DNA of 43,081 nucleotides from an uncultured Clostridia bacterium (GCA_947626755.1 CANQTP010000018.1:1-43081); one strand, 5' to 3'. Positions 1-8,890 are shown, counted from the first letter of the stretch. The notes: generated by a model not told the origin, from the letters alone. A program made the numbers and translations.

Positions 1-33
1 TTTTTTTTGTTTTTTTTTTTTTTTTTTTTTTTT
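1..33. repeat. poly-T tract at window edge
   Basis: The first 33 bases are all T except for one G at position 9. On the minus strand, where hsdR is read, this is an A-run, so it cannot be the U-tract of an hsdR terminator. It could end the U-tract of a plus-strand gene lying to the left, but its length suggests a contig edge or a sequencing/assembly artefact. Confidence 0.8.
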
Positions 34-61
34 AGAAAAGCTGTCTGATGCGGAAAAAGCC

Positions 62-3000
62 TTACACCACTGCTTGCATTGCATTGTTCTTGATACTTTC
101 AATTATTTGCAGTAAAGCATTTCTTGTTTTTGGGTCAAACATCTTTATAAAGCTGTACGGTTTATCAAACGGCGGCTTCATCAGAATTTTTACATCTTCT
201 ATATAGCCGTTGTTCTCAATATGTTTGATAATTTTCAGGATAAATTCTATTTGTTTCTGATTGAGTGAACTGTCATTTATAAAGGCAGAAAAAGCAGCCA
301 TCGTGCTTTCATGATCGAGTTTTGTTATACTGCGGATCAGCAGCCCGAAAGGCGTATCGCCGTATTCACGCTTGTAATCTTCACTGTCGCCAAGTTCCTG
401 CGTGAGTATTCTTTCAAGCTCTTCATAATCTTCCTTTGACAGCGGGAAATTGTGGTTCAGCTTATAAATAACGGCATCGTTCTTATGCTCCTCAACATAG
501 CGATTTACTTTTTTGCTGTAATCTTCAAAATCATACGCAGCGGCGATAGGATCGCCTTCCTTGCTTTCAAGGATCGGATCATCAAGCTTTGTGAATATCA
601 TTGGTTTGCCAGCACCGTCAGCAAGGAACTGCATAAGATCGCGAAGTTCCTGCCGTACTTTTTCCATAGTCAGAATACTGATATTTTCCCAAAATGTATC
701 TGTCTGAATATCTTTTATCAGCGTGATTTTTTGCATTACCTGCGGAATGTTCGCTTTGCGCTCCAATGCTGCGGCGGTCAGGCAAAGCTGATTTTTCAGG
801 TAATTCATTGTTGGCAGCTTATCTATATTTGCAAGCATCATGCCATACATGAAATTATCGAAACGTTTTGCATATTCGTCTGTATCGTTCGTTGTAATAA
901 GCGGAGCAATTTGCTTCTGAAGCTCCGATACGTCCATATCGGAAAGAGATGTCCAGTTATCGGCTTTTTTGAATTTCTCAACATATTCTTTTTTGAGCCG
1001 AACCGATACAATATCGTAGGACAAAGCATTTACGCCGATTTGACAGGTCTCTGCTAATTGCCTGCGGAATTCCTGATACTCATTATCGGAGAAAATACCG
1101 TCCTGCAATGCGAATATCAGCCGCACTTGTTTGCAGAAGATATTTTCCGTCAGTGATTTTGTTTCGCCTGTTTCGTAACCGTTCCGGTTTTCGCGGAAAT
1201 ATTCAAAATTTCCGCAGTAATCAAATATCAGGAAACGGCGTTTTCCCACATATTCCCCGTCAATGCCGTCAACGCAGGCAAGCTCTTTGCAAAGCCTTGT
1301 GCCTCTGCCGATCATCTGCCAGAATTTCGTTTTTGAACGTACTTTCTTGAAAAAGACAAGATTTACACATTCAGGAGCATCGATCCCCGTGTCCATCATA
1401 TCCACCGAAACGGCAATAACAGGCATTTTATCCGCTATTTTAAAATCATCAATGATCGACTGGGCATAGCTGTCATCACAGGTGACGCGTTGGGCGAATG
1501 TGCCGTTATATTTCGGATAAAGCTTGTTGAAACGCTGTACTATAAATTCGGCGTGATCCTTGTTCTGGGCGAAAATAATGGTTTTGCCCAGCCTGTCGCC
1601 GCCGTGAACTTTTATTCCGCGCTCCATAAGATCCTGCAGGACAGTGTCCGCCGTTGTTTCGTTAAATACGAACTTGTTTAACTGCGCCGAGGGGATAAAG
1701 TCGGGAACATATCCGTCCTCCGCAAAATCGTCCTCATACCGCTCTTTGTCTTCGTCGGAAAGATCATCGTAGGTGATACCTTCTTCAAGAAATTTCGTCT
1801 TGACTTCATAATTATAATACGGCACAAGCACATGATCGGTATTTACCGCTGTTTCGTAATCGTAGGCATAAGTCGGCACACCGTTTTCAACCTCAAAAAA
1901 ATCATATGTATTGCGGTCAACATCGGTTTTCGGCGTTGCCGTCAAGCCGACCATTATCGCATCGAAATATTCAAATATCGCTCTGTATTTTTTGAAAATG
2001 CTCCTGTGGCTTTCGTCTGTGATGATAAGATCAAAGTGCGCGGGAGAAAACAGCGGCACGCCGTCCTTTGTTTTTGTGTTGTCAATTGCATTCAATATGG
2101 TGGGATAGGTAGAAAACACAATGCGCGCGTTTCTGTCGTCCTTGTTGGAACAAAGATTGCAAAGCGACATATCGGGCAGATAATTCTTGAAATCGTCCTT
2201 TGCCTGCTTGACAAGGGCAGTCCTGTCCGCAAGGAAAAGAATATTTGTAACATAACCGCCTCGGCTCAGAACGTCCGTAAGGCTTGAAGCCGTTCTTGTC
2301 TTGCCCGTGCCTGTTGCCATAACGAGCAAAGCCTTGCGGAAACCTTGTTCGATATGTTCGCACACCGCGCGGATCGCAGCTTTTTGATAATAGCGGTCGG
2401 TAATTTTGTCATTTATTGAAATAGTACCGAGCTTTTTTCGTGCTTCACGGCGGTTCATAAGCTTTTCAAGATCGGACTTTGTGAAAAATCCGCTGACTTT
2501 CCGCTGCGGAGACGATCCATCGTCCCAGAAATATGTTTCAAAGCCGTTTGAAGTGAACATCATCGGTCTGCGCCCGAATTTCCGTTCCAGACAGTCAGCA
2601 TACAGGGAAACCTGTTTTCTGCCGATATTGGGATCTTTGCTTGTCCGCTTTGCTTCAATTACCGCAAGGGGCAGACCGTCACGTCCGAACAGAACGTAAT
2701 CGCAGTAACCTTTCTGTCCGGGAACGCCGTTCATGTCGTTGACTTCATACTCTTCCCAGACGTCCGCATCATTGCCGCCGAACTTCCAGCCCATAAATTT
2801 AAGATCAACGTCAATGTATATTTTGCGCGTCATGAATTCCGAAAGATCGGCAGGGGAAAAGCTTCGGCTCTCCTGTTTTTCTTCTTTTTCGGAAGTCAGT
2901 TTAGCCGATATTTCTGCAATTTTCGCCTGTAATTCTTTGATCTCGCTTTCTTTCTGCTCAATAAGGGATTCCTGCTCTTTTATCTTTTTAGTGTCGATAA

Positions 3001-3433
3001 CTACCTTTGCCGTAGGGATAAGGGCAGGATCGAAATGCCGTTCCACATAGTCTGCGCCGTAGCAATAGTCCACCCATTCGATAAATTCAAACAGGCTTCC
3101 GAGGGCAAGAAGAGCGTCGGCGTTGTTTACGGCTTTTTCGGTATGTACGGATAAATTGCCGAGCCTGATAATAAACGGCAGTTTTCCCCAAGTCTGCGAA
3201 TCAAGCGCAAAACGGAACGACGGCTCATGTATCAGCGATTGCAGATTATCCTTATACGGCATACTTATCGTATTGTCGGCGGAATATACCCACTTGACGG
3301 CAAGTTCAAGTGCTTTGCGGCAGCCCACCGCGCACATTGCAGGAGAAGTGGCAAAGACCTTTTCCGCTTCTATTGCCGCGCTTGCAAACAGGGCATAATC
3401 AGCGATATTTCCTAAAAATTCAAAATTGGTCAT
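62..3433 (-). CDS. hsdR: type I restriction enzyme R subunit (HsdR)
   Basis: This is the motor and nuclease subunit of a type I restriction-modification complex. It cuts unmodified DNA after ATP-driven translocation. The 1123-residue protein has an N-terminal helical region resembling DUF4145 (about 1-125), a charged coiled coil (about 147-190), and a PD-(D/E)xK nuclease core with Asp245 and the Glu260-Ala-Lys262 pair. The superfamily 2 helicase follows, with Walker A GTGKT near 375, DESH at 473-476, TATP at 498-501 and a QMIGRGTR motif VI. The C-terminal part resembles the EcoEI R C-terminal domain. Every catalytic motif is intact, so it is probably active. The start has an AAGGAG Shine-Dalgarno at 3445-3450 with a longish 11-nt spacer. 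It also overlaps the stop of a 19-codon ORF (ATGA), which suggests translational coupling. It is the last gene of the hsd cluster; no terminator is visible after it. Confidence 0.95.
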   Translation of the reverse strand: MTNFEFLGNIADYALFASAAIEAEKVFATSPAMCAVGCRKALELAVKWVYSADNTISMPYKDNLQSLIHEPSFRFALDSQTWGKLPFIIRLGNLSVHTEKAVNNADALLALGSLFEFIEWVDYCYGADYVERHFDPALIPTAKVVIDTKKIKEQESLIEQKESEIKELQAKIAEISAKLTSEKEEKQESRSFSPADLSEFMTRKIYIDVDLKFMGWKFGGNDADVWEEYEVNDMNGVPGQKGYCDYVLFGRDGLPLAVIEAKRTSKDPNIGRKQVSLYADCLERKFGRRPMMFTSNGFETYFWDDGSSPQRKVSGFFTKSDLEKLMNRREARKKLGTISINDKITDRYYQKAAIRAVCEHIEQGFRKALLVMATGTGKTRTASSLTDVLSRGGYVTNILFLADRTALVKQAKDDFKNYLPDMSLCNLCSNKDDRNARIVFSTYPTILNAIDNTKTKDGVPLFSPAHFDLIITDESHRSIFKKYRAIFEYFDAIMVGLTATPKTDVDRNTYDFFEVENGVPTYAYDYETAVNTDHVLVPYYNYEVKTKFLEEGITYDDLSDEDKERYEDDFAEDGYVPDFIPSAQLNKFVFNETTADTVLQDLMERGIKVHGGDRLGKTIIFAQNKDHAEFIVQRFNKLYPKYNGTFAQRVTCDDSYAQSIIDDFKIADKMPVIAVSVDMMDTGIDAPECVNLVFFKKVRSKTKFWQMIGRGTRLCKELACVDGIDGEYVGKRRFLIFDYCGNFEYFRENRNGYETGETKSLTENIFCKQVRLIFALQDGIFSDNEYQEFRRQLAETCQIGVNALSYDIVSVRLKKEYVEKFKKADNWTSLSDMDVSELQKQIAPLITTNDTDEYAKRFDNFMYGMMLANIDKLPTMNYLKNQLCLTAAALERKANIPQVMQKITLIKDIQTDTFWENISILTMEKVRQELRDLMQFLADGAGKPMIFTKLDDPILESKEGDPIAAAYDFEDYSKKVNRYVEEHKNDAVIYKLNHNFPLSKEDYEELERILTQELGDSEDYKREYGDTPFGLLIRSITKLDHESTMAAFSAFINDSSLNQKQIEFILKIIKHIENNGYIEDVKILMKPPFDKPYSFIKMFDPKTRNALLQIIESIKNNAMQAVV

Positions 3434-3489
3434 AAAATTTCACTCTCCTTATAATTTTTTTGGATATTTAAAATTACCTGTTCTTTCAT
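3430..3489 (-). CDS. 19-residue leader ORF coupled to hsdR
   Basis: A short ORF encodes MKEQVILNIQKNYKESEIL. It has a good Shine-Dalgarno (GAGGTG on the minus strand, 3496-3501) six bases before ATG, and its TGA overlaps the hsdR ATG in the ATGA arrangement typical of coupled genes. It fills most of the 106-bp gap between the upstream ATPase gene and hsdR. The peptide resembles nothing I recognise. It may serve only to deliver ribosomes to hsdR, or to make hsdR expression conditional. It could be a chance ORF, but RBS, spacing and overlap all agree. Confidence 0.45.
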   Translation of the reverse strand: MKEQVILNIQKNYKESEIL

Positions 3490-3539
3490 ATGATACACCT
3501 CATTTAAAATTAGTGTACCAACATTCTGCGACCAAAATA

Positions 3540-4493
3540 TTATTTTACATAAATTTCACTTATTATTTTTTCTGAATTTATAGGATCCAGATATACCGGA
3601 TTTATCTTTGCTTTGCTATATTGAAAGGGCGTATTTGCGGTGATATGTATAAGATACTTTTCAAAGAAATTTTCCCAGCTGAAATTCTCGGAACATTCTA
3701 TGTGATCTGACGGATCATCAAGTATTTTAATATCTGCCGTTTTTATGATACCTGATCTCAGAATAAGCCATTCAAATGACTCCGGCAGGCACAGTCTGAT
3801 ATTCGGAAAAGAATGCATTTTTATGATCCTGTCAATTTCAGAACCAAAAGCCGCACCGTCTGCGATCACAAATACTTTTTTGTCCCCATTCTCTTTCAGC
3901 CATTTAAATATAGCAGAATTTGATCCGGATGTGAAACATATGATATTATTGTTTTTAAAATAATGCTCATAAAACTGATACCCTGATTTAGAATCTTCTG
4001 TCAGCAAAGTATCATACTTCATCTTTTTTGGTGCATCTTCTTTGTAGTAAACGTGTTTTGCGTTATGCCTGAACACTTTCCTGAATTTGTGAAATTTACC
4101 GCTTGCACTGATCTCATAAATTTCTTCAACGCTGTACGGCAGGTCATGCAGGCTTTCACGGTTGAATATAACATAGTAGTTATCAGTGTTTTTCACTGCG
4201 CCTGCAAAATCTTTTGTTTTAAGAAAATCCGCACCTTCATCAATAAAGACGATACTGTCTTTTATGCCTTTTAGTTGGTTTCTCCAGTCAATATCTGTCA
4301 GAGCAACACATGGCTTATCACACGAGATATTTACACCGCTGGCTTCTTTAAGACGTGTATGATCGGCGATCATTTCATAAAGCGTTGTTTTTCCCGTTCC
4401 GCTGTCGCCTTTTACAATTGTAATATTTCTGTACAGATCAAATTTGAATGCAGCGTCACGGTTTTTTACCTCAACATGATGTATTCCTTTCAT
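3540..4493 (-). CDS. P-loop ATPase partner of DUF4869 protein
   Basis: A 317-residue protein of unknown role with a clear P-loop near the N-terminus (GDSGTGKTT, about 29-37) and a Walker B-like strand IVFIDEG at about 81-87. There are no membrane segments and no helicase motifs. I recognise it as the ATP-binding protein usually found directly behind a DUF4869 gene in Firmicutes; the function of that pair is not known to me. The start was set at the ATG at 4493, which has GAGGT a few bases upstream and lies 7 bp after the DUF4869 stop. A longer version from 4529 would overlap that gene and lacks an RBS. Its position between hsdS and hsdR suggests a defence or DNA-transaction role, but this is inference. 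Confidence 0.75.
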   Translation of the reverse strand: MKGIHHVEVKNRDAAFKFDLYRNITIVKGDSGTGKTTLYEMIADHTRLKEASGVNISCDKPCVALTDIDWRNQLKGIKDSIVFIDEGADFLKTKDFAGAVKNTDNYYVIFNRESLHDLPYSVEEIYEISASGKFHKFRKVFRHNAKHVYYKEDAPKKMKYDTLLTEDSKSGYQFYEHYFKNNNIICFTSGSNSAIFKWLKENGDKKVFVIADGAAFGSEIDRIIKMHSFPNIRLCLPESFEWLILRSGIIKTADIKILDDPSDHIECSENFSWENFFEKYLIHITANTPFQYSKAKINPVYLDPINSEKIISEIYVK

Positions 4494-4500
4494 AATTACC

Positions 4501-4938
4501 TCACACAAATTCTCCGGCTTCGTAAACAAGATCGCCCATATTTTTCACGATCTTGCCTGTATTCATAACTTTTATCTTAAATTCGCCCTTGCCGAAATCC
4601 ATAAGATGCCTTAAGTTGATAACGATTTTTTTATCCTCGGCAATTCTGAGTATCCATTCCGCGCAATTATCCCCACAGGTAGAAGCATTGAAAACTTTTG
4701 AATGATCGTATGCGATCAGCAGAAGCGTTTTCACACCGCCAGAAAGCCTTTTGGGACTCATATTTCCAAAAACGGGGCTTAAGATAGTCCGCTCGTCAAT
4801 TACATCGGATTTGTCAACAGCTTTTATTATCTCTTTTGAAAGCGGTTTAGTGATCCACTCATCTTTGTAAGTGTTGTTAAAATAAACGTTTGTATTAAAG
4901 ATAGCGTCGGGCATATCACCGAAAAATACATTCAGCAA
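4501..4938 (-). CDS. DUF4869 domain-containing protein
   Basis: A 145-residue protein whose opening (LNVFFGDMPDAIFNTNVYF) and middle (NASTCGDNCAEWILRIAED) match my memory of the DUF4869 family. No signal peptide or membrane segment is present, and its biochemical function is unknown. The start codon is TTG (4936-4938), chosen because family members begin at this residue and because GAGGTG stands 7 bases upstream; no in-frame ATG fits. It lies 32 bp after hsdS and 7 bp before the ATPase gene, so all are probably cotranscribed. A conserved DUF4869/ATPase pair within an hsd operon is a candidate accessory or second defence module. Confidence 0.8.
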   Translation of the reverse strand: MLNVFFGDMPDAIFNTNVYFNNTYKDEWITKPLSKEIIKAVDKSDVIDERTILSPVFGNMSPKRLSGGVKTLLLIAYDHSKVFNASTCGDNCAEWILRIAEDKKIVINLRHLMDFGKGEFKIKVMNTGKIVKNMGDLVYEAGEFV

Positions 4939-4970
4939 TGTTCATCACCTCTGTTTTATTTTTTGAAAAA

Positions 4971-6155
4971 TTATCCGAAATATTCCTGCATAAGCGCATT
5001 TTTGAGAGTTTCCGCCTTTTCAAGAACTTTTTTTACTGCCAATTTCGATTTGTCGGTTTGTTTTAAAAAATCTGCAAAAACCTGTTGCCGTTCCATATTG
5101 GGCATGATAATTGGGAAATCTTCAACCTGATCGAGATTTATCTGACGTTTATCAATTCCGCCAACACAAACTTTTCTGATGTACTTTCTATATGCCTCTC
5201 CCGTAAGAATTGTTACAACAAACTCAGGAATAACAAAATCTTTCAATCTTACAAGATAAACATGACCATTGATATTAGCAGAATTATCTTCTCCCAAATA
5301 CAGTGCAGCTCTGCCTAAACTGCTATTTTCTGTGTTTATTCTTCCGGTTTTCGTAATAAGAATATCTTTATGCATTACAATACTTTTTTTCATTTTTAGA
5401 TGTGTATTTTCATCTATGTATGCAACATCTGAAAGGTCAATTCTATTTCTCCACACATTCTGACTACGAAGAAAAATTATGCCATTGTCAACATAATTTT
5501 CACTGCCACCTTTTGGAGTGTTGCCGTTTGTAATAAGAGTAGAAAGTTCTTTTAACGATTTGACTTGCCACCCCATGGGGTTATCAATCGGATCCCCGAA
5601 CATCTCCACAAACCGTGATTTGACGAGCAGATCAAGCTTTTCAAGTATAGTATTGCATATATCTATTGTGCGTGTTACTTTGTCGAGATTGTCGGCGATC
5701 TGCTTTTGAATTTCAAGCGGCGGGAGGGGTATTTCAAATTCTTTTAGCCATTCCGTACTAAGATTTTTTTGTGCCACTCCATTTGAAGCTAAAATACATT
5801 GCTCTTCAAAATAATCAGAATTTAATAAGTGAAATAAAAATTTTTCAAATATATTGTCATTTTTTATTCTCAAACAAGCTACACGTTGATTTAACGCCGC
5901 CGGTAAAAACCTGTCATTAATGATTCCGACTCTGCCAACATTTCCTGTTAAAGATAATAGTAAATCTCCGGATTTAAGAAAATATTTTTCTATATTTTTT
6001 GACTCATCTAAAGGGTAATATTTAGGGTCGTTATCTTCAATAAAACCCTTTTGCACATTTGTTATTCTTATAACCCTGATCCCACTATTTACATACTTTT
6101 CACTTTTGAAAGCATATCCATTTAAAATATCACAAACCGTTCCAAGTTTAGCCAT
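4971..6155 (-). CDS. hsdS: type I restriction specificity subunit (HsdS)
   Basis: This is the DNA-recognition subunit that directs HsdM and HsdR to a bipartite target. The 394-residue protein has the expected two target-recognition domains (about 1-150 and 200-345), each followed by a helical conserved spacer. The central one carries the IPLPPLEIQKQIADNL motif near residue 140-155, and the C-terminal one the equivalent PMIxPxxERQQVFADFL-type motif. Full length, no frameshift. Its ATG overlaps the hsdM stop by 8 bp, so translation is probably coupled. The second recognition domain (starting near GWQVKSLKELSTLI) differs from the first, so an asymmetric bipartite recognition site is expected. 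The sequence recognised cannot be read from the protein. Confidence 0.95.
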   Translation of the reverse strand: MAKLGTVCDILNGYAFKSEKYVNSGIRVIRITNVQKGFIEDNDPKYYPLDESKNIEKYFLKSGDLLLSLTGNVGRVGIINDRFLPAALNQRVACLRIKNDNIFEKFLFHLLNSDYFEEQCILASNGVAQKNLSTEWLKEFEIPLPPLEIQKQIADNLDKVTRTIDICNTILEKLDLLVKSRFVEMFGDPIDNPMGWQVKSLKELSTLITNGNTPKGGSENYVDNGIIFLRSQNVWRNRIDLSDVAYIDENTHLKMKKSIVMHKDILITKTGRINTENSSLGRAALYLGEDNSANINGHVYLVRLKDFVIPEFVVTILTGEAYRKYIRKVCVGGIDKRQINLDQVEDFPIIMPNMERQQVFADFLKQTDKSKLAVKKVLEKAETLKNALMQEYFG

Positions 6156-7683
6156 TCACCGCACCCTCCAACTCCGAAAGAGTGTCGCCAAGTTCCCGGT
6201 ACAAGCCGTTAAGTTCCGCAAGAATTTCTTCTGTGGGAGGATATTCCACAGCCGCATATTCCGTCTTTTTGTATTTGTTTATGGACAGATCATAGTCATT
6301 GTCAACGATCTCCTGCTTCGGCACAAAGAAAGACTGTTCCGTGCGCTGTCTGCTCTTTTCACCCTCAGGATCGTAAAAACGCCTGATAATATCGGGAATG
6401 TCATTCTCCGTTATTTCCGAACGCTTATCGTCAAGAGAAAATCCGTCCGCTTTCATGTCGTAGAACCAGACGTTCTCCGTTCCGCCCGCGTCGGTCTTTA
6501 CAAATACCAGCACCGCCGTGGAAACTCCCGCATATGGTTTGAAAACGCCGCTTGGCATGGAAATTACCGCTTTGAGCTGATGATTTTCTATAAGTTCCTT
6601 ACGTATGGATTTGTGCGCGTTGCTTGAACCGAAAAGTACACCGTCAGGAACGATACACGCGCACCGTCCGCCCTTCTGAAGCATACGCAGGAACAGCGCA
6701 ATAAACAGCAGTTCCGTCTTTTTTGTGTTGGTAACGGCTTTCAGGTTATCGTTAATGCTTTCCGCGTCAACAGAACCCTTGAAAGGCGGATTTGCAAGGC
6801 ATACGGTATATTTGCCGCTGACGTTGTTCTGCTTTGAAACGCTGTCCCTGTAATCAATATCGGGATCTGTAACGGAATGTAACATCATGTTCATAGCCGA
6901 TATGCGGAGCATTGTGGGGTCGGTGTCGTATCCGGTGAAAGTGCTGCCCGCAAAATTTTCCCACTGCTCCTCGGTCATGGTGTCCTCGTAATGTCTGCGG
7001 ATATATTCCGCTGCGGAAACGAGGAATCCCGCCGTTCCGCAGGCAGGGTCGCATATAACATCGTCGGGAGTCGGCGCAACGAGTTCCACCATCATCTCGC
7101 GGATATGTTTCGGCGTGCGGAACTGTCCGTTCTGACCTGCCACTGCAAGTTTTCCCAGCATATATTCATACAGATCGCCCTGCATATCCAGCTCGGAAAT
7201 ATCATGTTCATACAAATCATCAAGCCCCGTGATTATCTTCTGCAATAACTGCGGGTTCGGAATAGAAAATGCCGCATCATTCATATATCGCGTAAAAGCC
7301 GTCTGTACAGTCTCGCCGTCGTTCCTGTCGGGGATCTCGATCATTTCTCCGTTTTTGTCAAAATCGGGCAGCCTGCCGTACTTCATTTTCTTGATGGCGG
7401 GAAAAGCGTATTTTGAAATTATATTGTAAATATCGCGGGCGTCCTTGTCCCTGAACCTGCTCCAACGCATAGCCTGTCCTATTTCCGACCTGGGGAATAT
7501 CGGTTCGGCGGCGTCGCCCGTCATATTGGAAAACTCCTCGTTTTCAAGTTCTTTCTCATCAAGTGAACGTATGAACATAAGATATGTAAGCTGTTCAATT
7601 ACCGTCAGCGGGTTTGAGATACCGCCTGCCCATATATCCGTCCATATTTTGTCTATCTTGTTTTTAATTACACCTGTTATCAT
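6148..7683 (-). CDS. hsdM: type I DNA methyltransferase subunit (HsdM)
   Basis: An adenine-N6 methyltransferase that protects host sites and forms the core of the restriction complex. The 511-residue protein has the N-terminal helical HsdM domain (about 5-150). The Rossmann methylase follows, with the AdoMet-binding motif DPACGTAGF at 212-220 and the catalytic NPPF at 298-301, both intact. The ATG has CGGAGG six bases upstream. It is the first gene of the hsd operon. A perfect TTGACA-17-TATAAT promoter ends about 45 bp before the start, so methylase is made first and restriction subunit last. Confidence 0.96.
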   Translation of the reverse strand: MITGVIKNKIDKIWTDIWAGGISNPLTVIEQLTYLMFIRSLDEKELENEEFSNMTGDAAEPIFPRSEIGQAMRWSRFRDKDARDIYNIISKYAFPAIKKMKYGRLPDFDKNGEMIEIPDRNDGETVQTAFTRYMNDAAFSIPNPQLLQKIITGLDDLYEHDISELDMQGDLYEYMLGKLAVAGQNGQFRTPKHIREMMVELVAPTPDDVICDPACGTAGFLVSAAEYIRRHYEDTMTEEQWENFAGSTFTGYDTDPTMLRISAMNMMLHSVTDPDIDYRDSVSKQNNVSGKYTVCLANPPFKGSVDAESINDNLKAVTNTKKTELLFIALFLRMLQKGGRCACIVPDGVLFGSSNAHKSIRKELIENHQLKAVISMPSGVFKPYAGVSTAVLVFVKTDAGGTENVWFYDMKADGFSLDDKRSEITENDIPDIIRRFYDPEGEKSRQRTEQSFFVPKQEIVDNDYDLSINKYKKTEYAAVEYPPTEEILAELNGLYRELGDTLSELEGAVNG

Positions 7684-7729
7684 TATAAACCTCCGTTCAC
7701 CCTGTATAAAGCAAGGTATTGCCTTTTAA

Positions 7730-7758
7730 ATTATATCACATTTTGCAAAAAGTGTCAA
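7730..7758 (-). promoter_or_regulatory. sigma-A promoter of the hsd operon
   Basis: On the minus strand: -35 TTGACA (7753-7758), 17-bp spacer, -10 TATAAT (7730-7735), all consensus. Expected transcription start is about 7723, giving a leader of about 40 nt before hsdM. It lies in the 94-bp gap after the ToxN-like gene, so the hsd genes need not depend on that gene's transcription. Confidence 0.85.
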
Positions 7759-7777
7759 TCGTCAGATTAGGAAATAT

Positions 7778-8836
7778 TTATTCCTGATAAAATTTTGCAA
7801 TACCCATGCTTCTTATATTTTCTGCAAGCTCCTCAATAGTCGGATATGATGTAAAATTCAATCCGTATTTCTGAAGTTCCTGCCTTAGTTTGTCAAGGCT
7901 GCTTACGGGGTCTGTGTAAAAGTTTTCATATCCTTTTTCAAACATACTTTTCAGCATTATCAGATCATCTTCAAGTGTCTGCTTTATTTTATATTTGGGG
8001 TGAAGTACTAAATACATCTGATCGGAATCATCAAAATATATCGGAAATTGTTCTTTATATTCCTCATCATATTTCGTGTAATAAAAATCATATAAATTCT
8101 TGAAAGATATAACGTATGTACAGCGTTTTTTCGGACAGGGAATGATCTCTTCTTCATTTATAAACTTTGAAATATCATTGCCCACAAAGCATATCCACAG
8201 ATATTCAATTGTATCAAGATCCGTATATATCGGCACAAAATAATTGAAACGTCCGTGTTTTGTATTCCGGCAAAATACAGGTCCGTAATAATAATTTGTA
8301 TATTCCGCAGAAAGAATTCTGCTGTTCTGCTGCCTTAAATATTCAATATGATCTTCATTAATGCTGTATAGACCTGCGGGAATATCCGTTTCCGCATATG
8401 TATCATCGGGATCTTCACATTCCGGATCTTTTAAATTCTGCAATTTTCGGATCTGTATTACATTTTCAATTATAAACGTTCTCATATTAGTGCAAATTTC
8501 GGAAAGCATTTCATCGGAATCGTCTTTTGCAAGGTATTCCTTAATACACGGAACAGCTTTTTCTGTATCAATAAAACCGCATATTATTTCGTTTTCAAAT
8601 GAAAGTTCAATTAAAGATCCGTCATTTATAAAATTCTCATGCTCGGGCAGTATCGGTACGAAATAATTCAGAACACCGCGCTCGGCTTTTGTTCCGAACA
8701 CAGGACCGCAGTAACGATCTGTCAGATCCGGATCGGGAATATTTTTATATTTTCTCCGCAGGAATGAAATGCAGTTCTTGTCGATCCTGTATACGCCGAA
8801 AGGCATAGTTGTTTTTTCGGTTAAAATATTTTTCAT
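7778..8836 (-). CDS. protein with two tandem ToxN/AbiQ-like units
   Basis: A 352-residue soluble protein, not confidently assigned. It contains an internal duplication. Unit 1 (about 13-105) carries GVYRID, then a conserved FLR, GPVF and NYFVPI. Unit 2 (about 154-250) repeats GLYSIN, YLR, GPVF and NYFVPI at equal spacing. This order (short first strand with a basic helix, an acidic/Tyr loop, then two strands ending in a Pro) resembles the N-terminal part of ToxN/AbiQ endoribonuclease toxins of type III toxin-antitoxin systems. The remaining ~100 residues match nothing I know. The ATG has GGAG upstream. A terminator hairpin stands just before it, as between antitoxin RNA and toxin in toxIN loci, but no tandem RNA repeats are visible. 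It neighbours the hsd locus. The ToxN link is remote and inferred; the duplication is seen directly. Confidence 0.4.
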   Translation of the reverse strand: MKNILTEKTTMPFGVYRIDKNCISFLRRKYKNIPDPDLTDRYCGPVFGTKAERGVLNYFVPILPEHENFINDGSLIELSFENEIICGFIDTEKAVPCIKEYLAKDDSDEMLSEICTNMRTFIIENVIQIRKLQNLKDPECEDPDDTYAETDIPAGLYSINEDHIEYLRQQNSRILSAEYTNYYYGPVFCRNTKHGRFNYFVPIYTDLDTIEYLWICFVGNDISKFINEEEIIPCPKKRCTYVISFKNLYDFYYTKYDEEYKEQFPIYFDDSDQMYLVLHPKYKIKQTLEDDLIMLKSMFEKGYENFYTDPVSSLDKLRQELQKYGLNFTSYPTIEELAENIRSMGIAKFYQE

Positions 8837-8862
8837 AATGCATCTCCGCTTTTATTTAAAAT

Positions 8863-8890
8863 AAAAAACGAACGTCTGCAAAACGTTCGT
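8863..8890 (-). terminator. intrinsic terminator after radA
   Basis: A perfect 8-bp inverted repeat (ACGAACGT at 8868-8875 and ACGTTCGT at 8883-8890) with a 7-nt loop is followed, reading on the minus strand, by a run of six T and further T-rich sequence. It lies about 75 bp past the radA stop and 31 bp before the ToxN-like gene, so it can also act as a leaky attenuator for that gene. Confidence 0.85.

Noticed and set aside
1-33. Poly-T as hsdR terminator
   Set aside because: hsdR is on the minus strand, where this tract reads as A. There is also no hairpin next to it.
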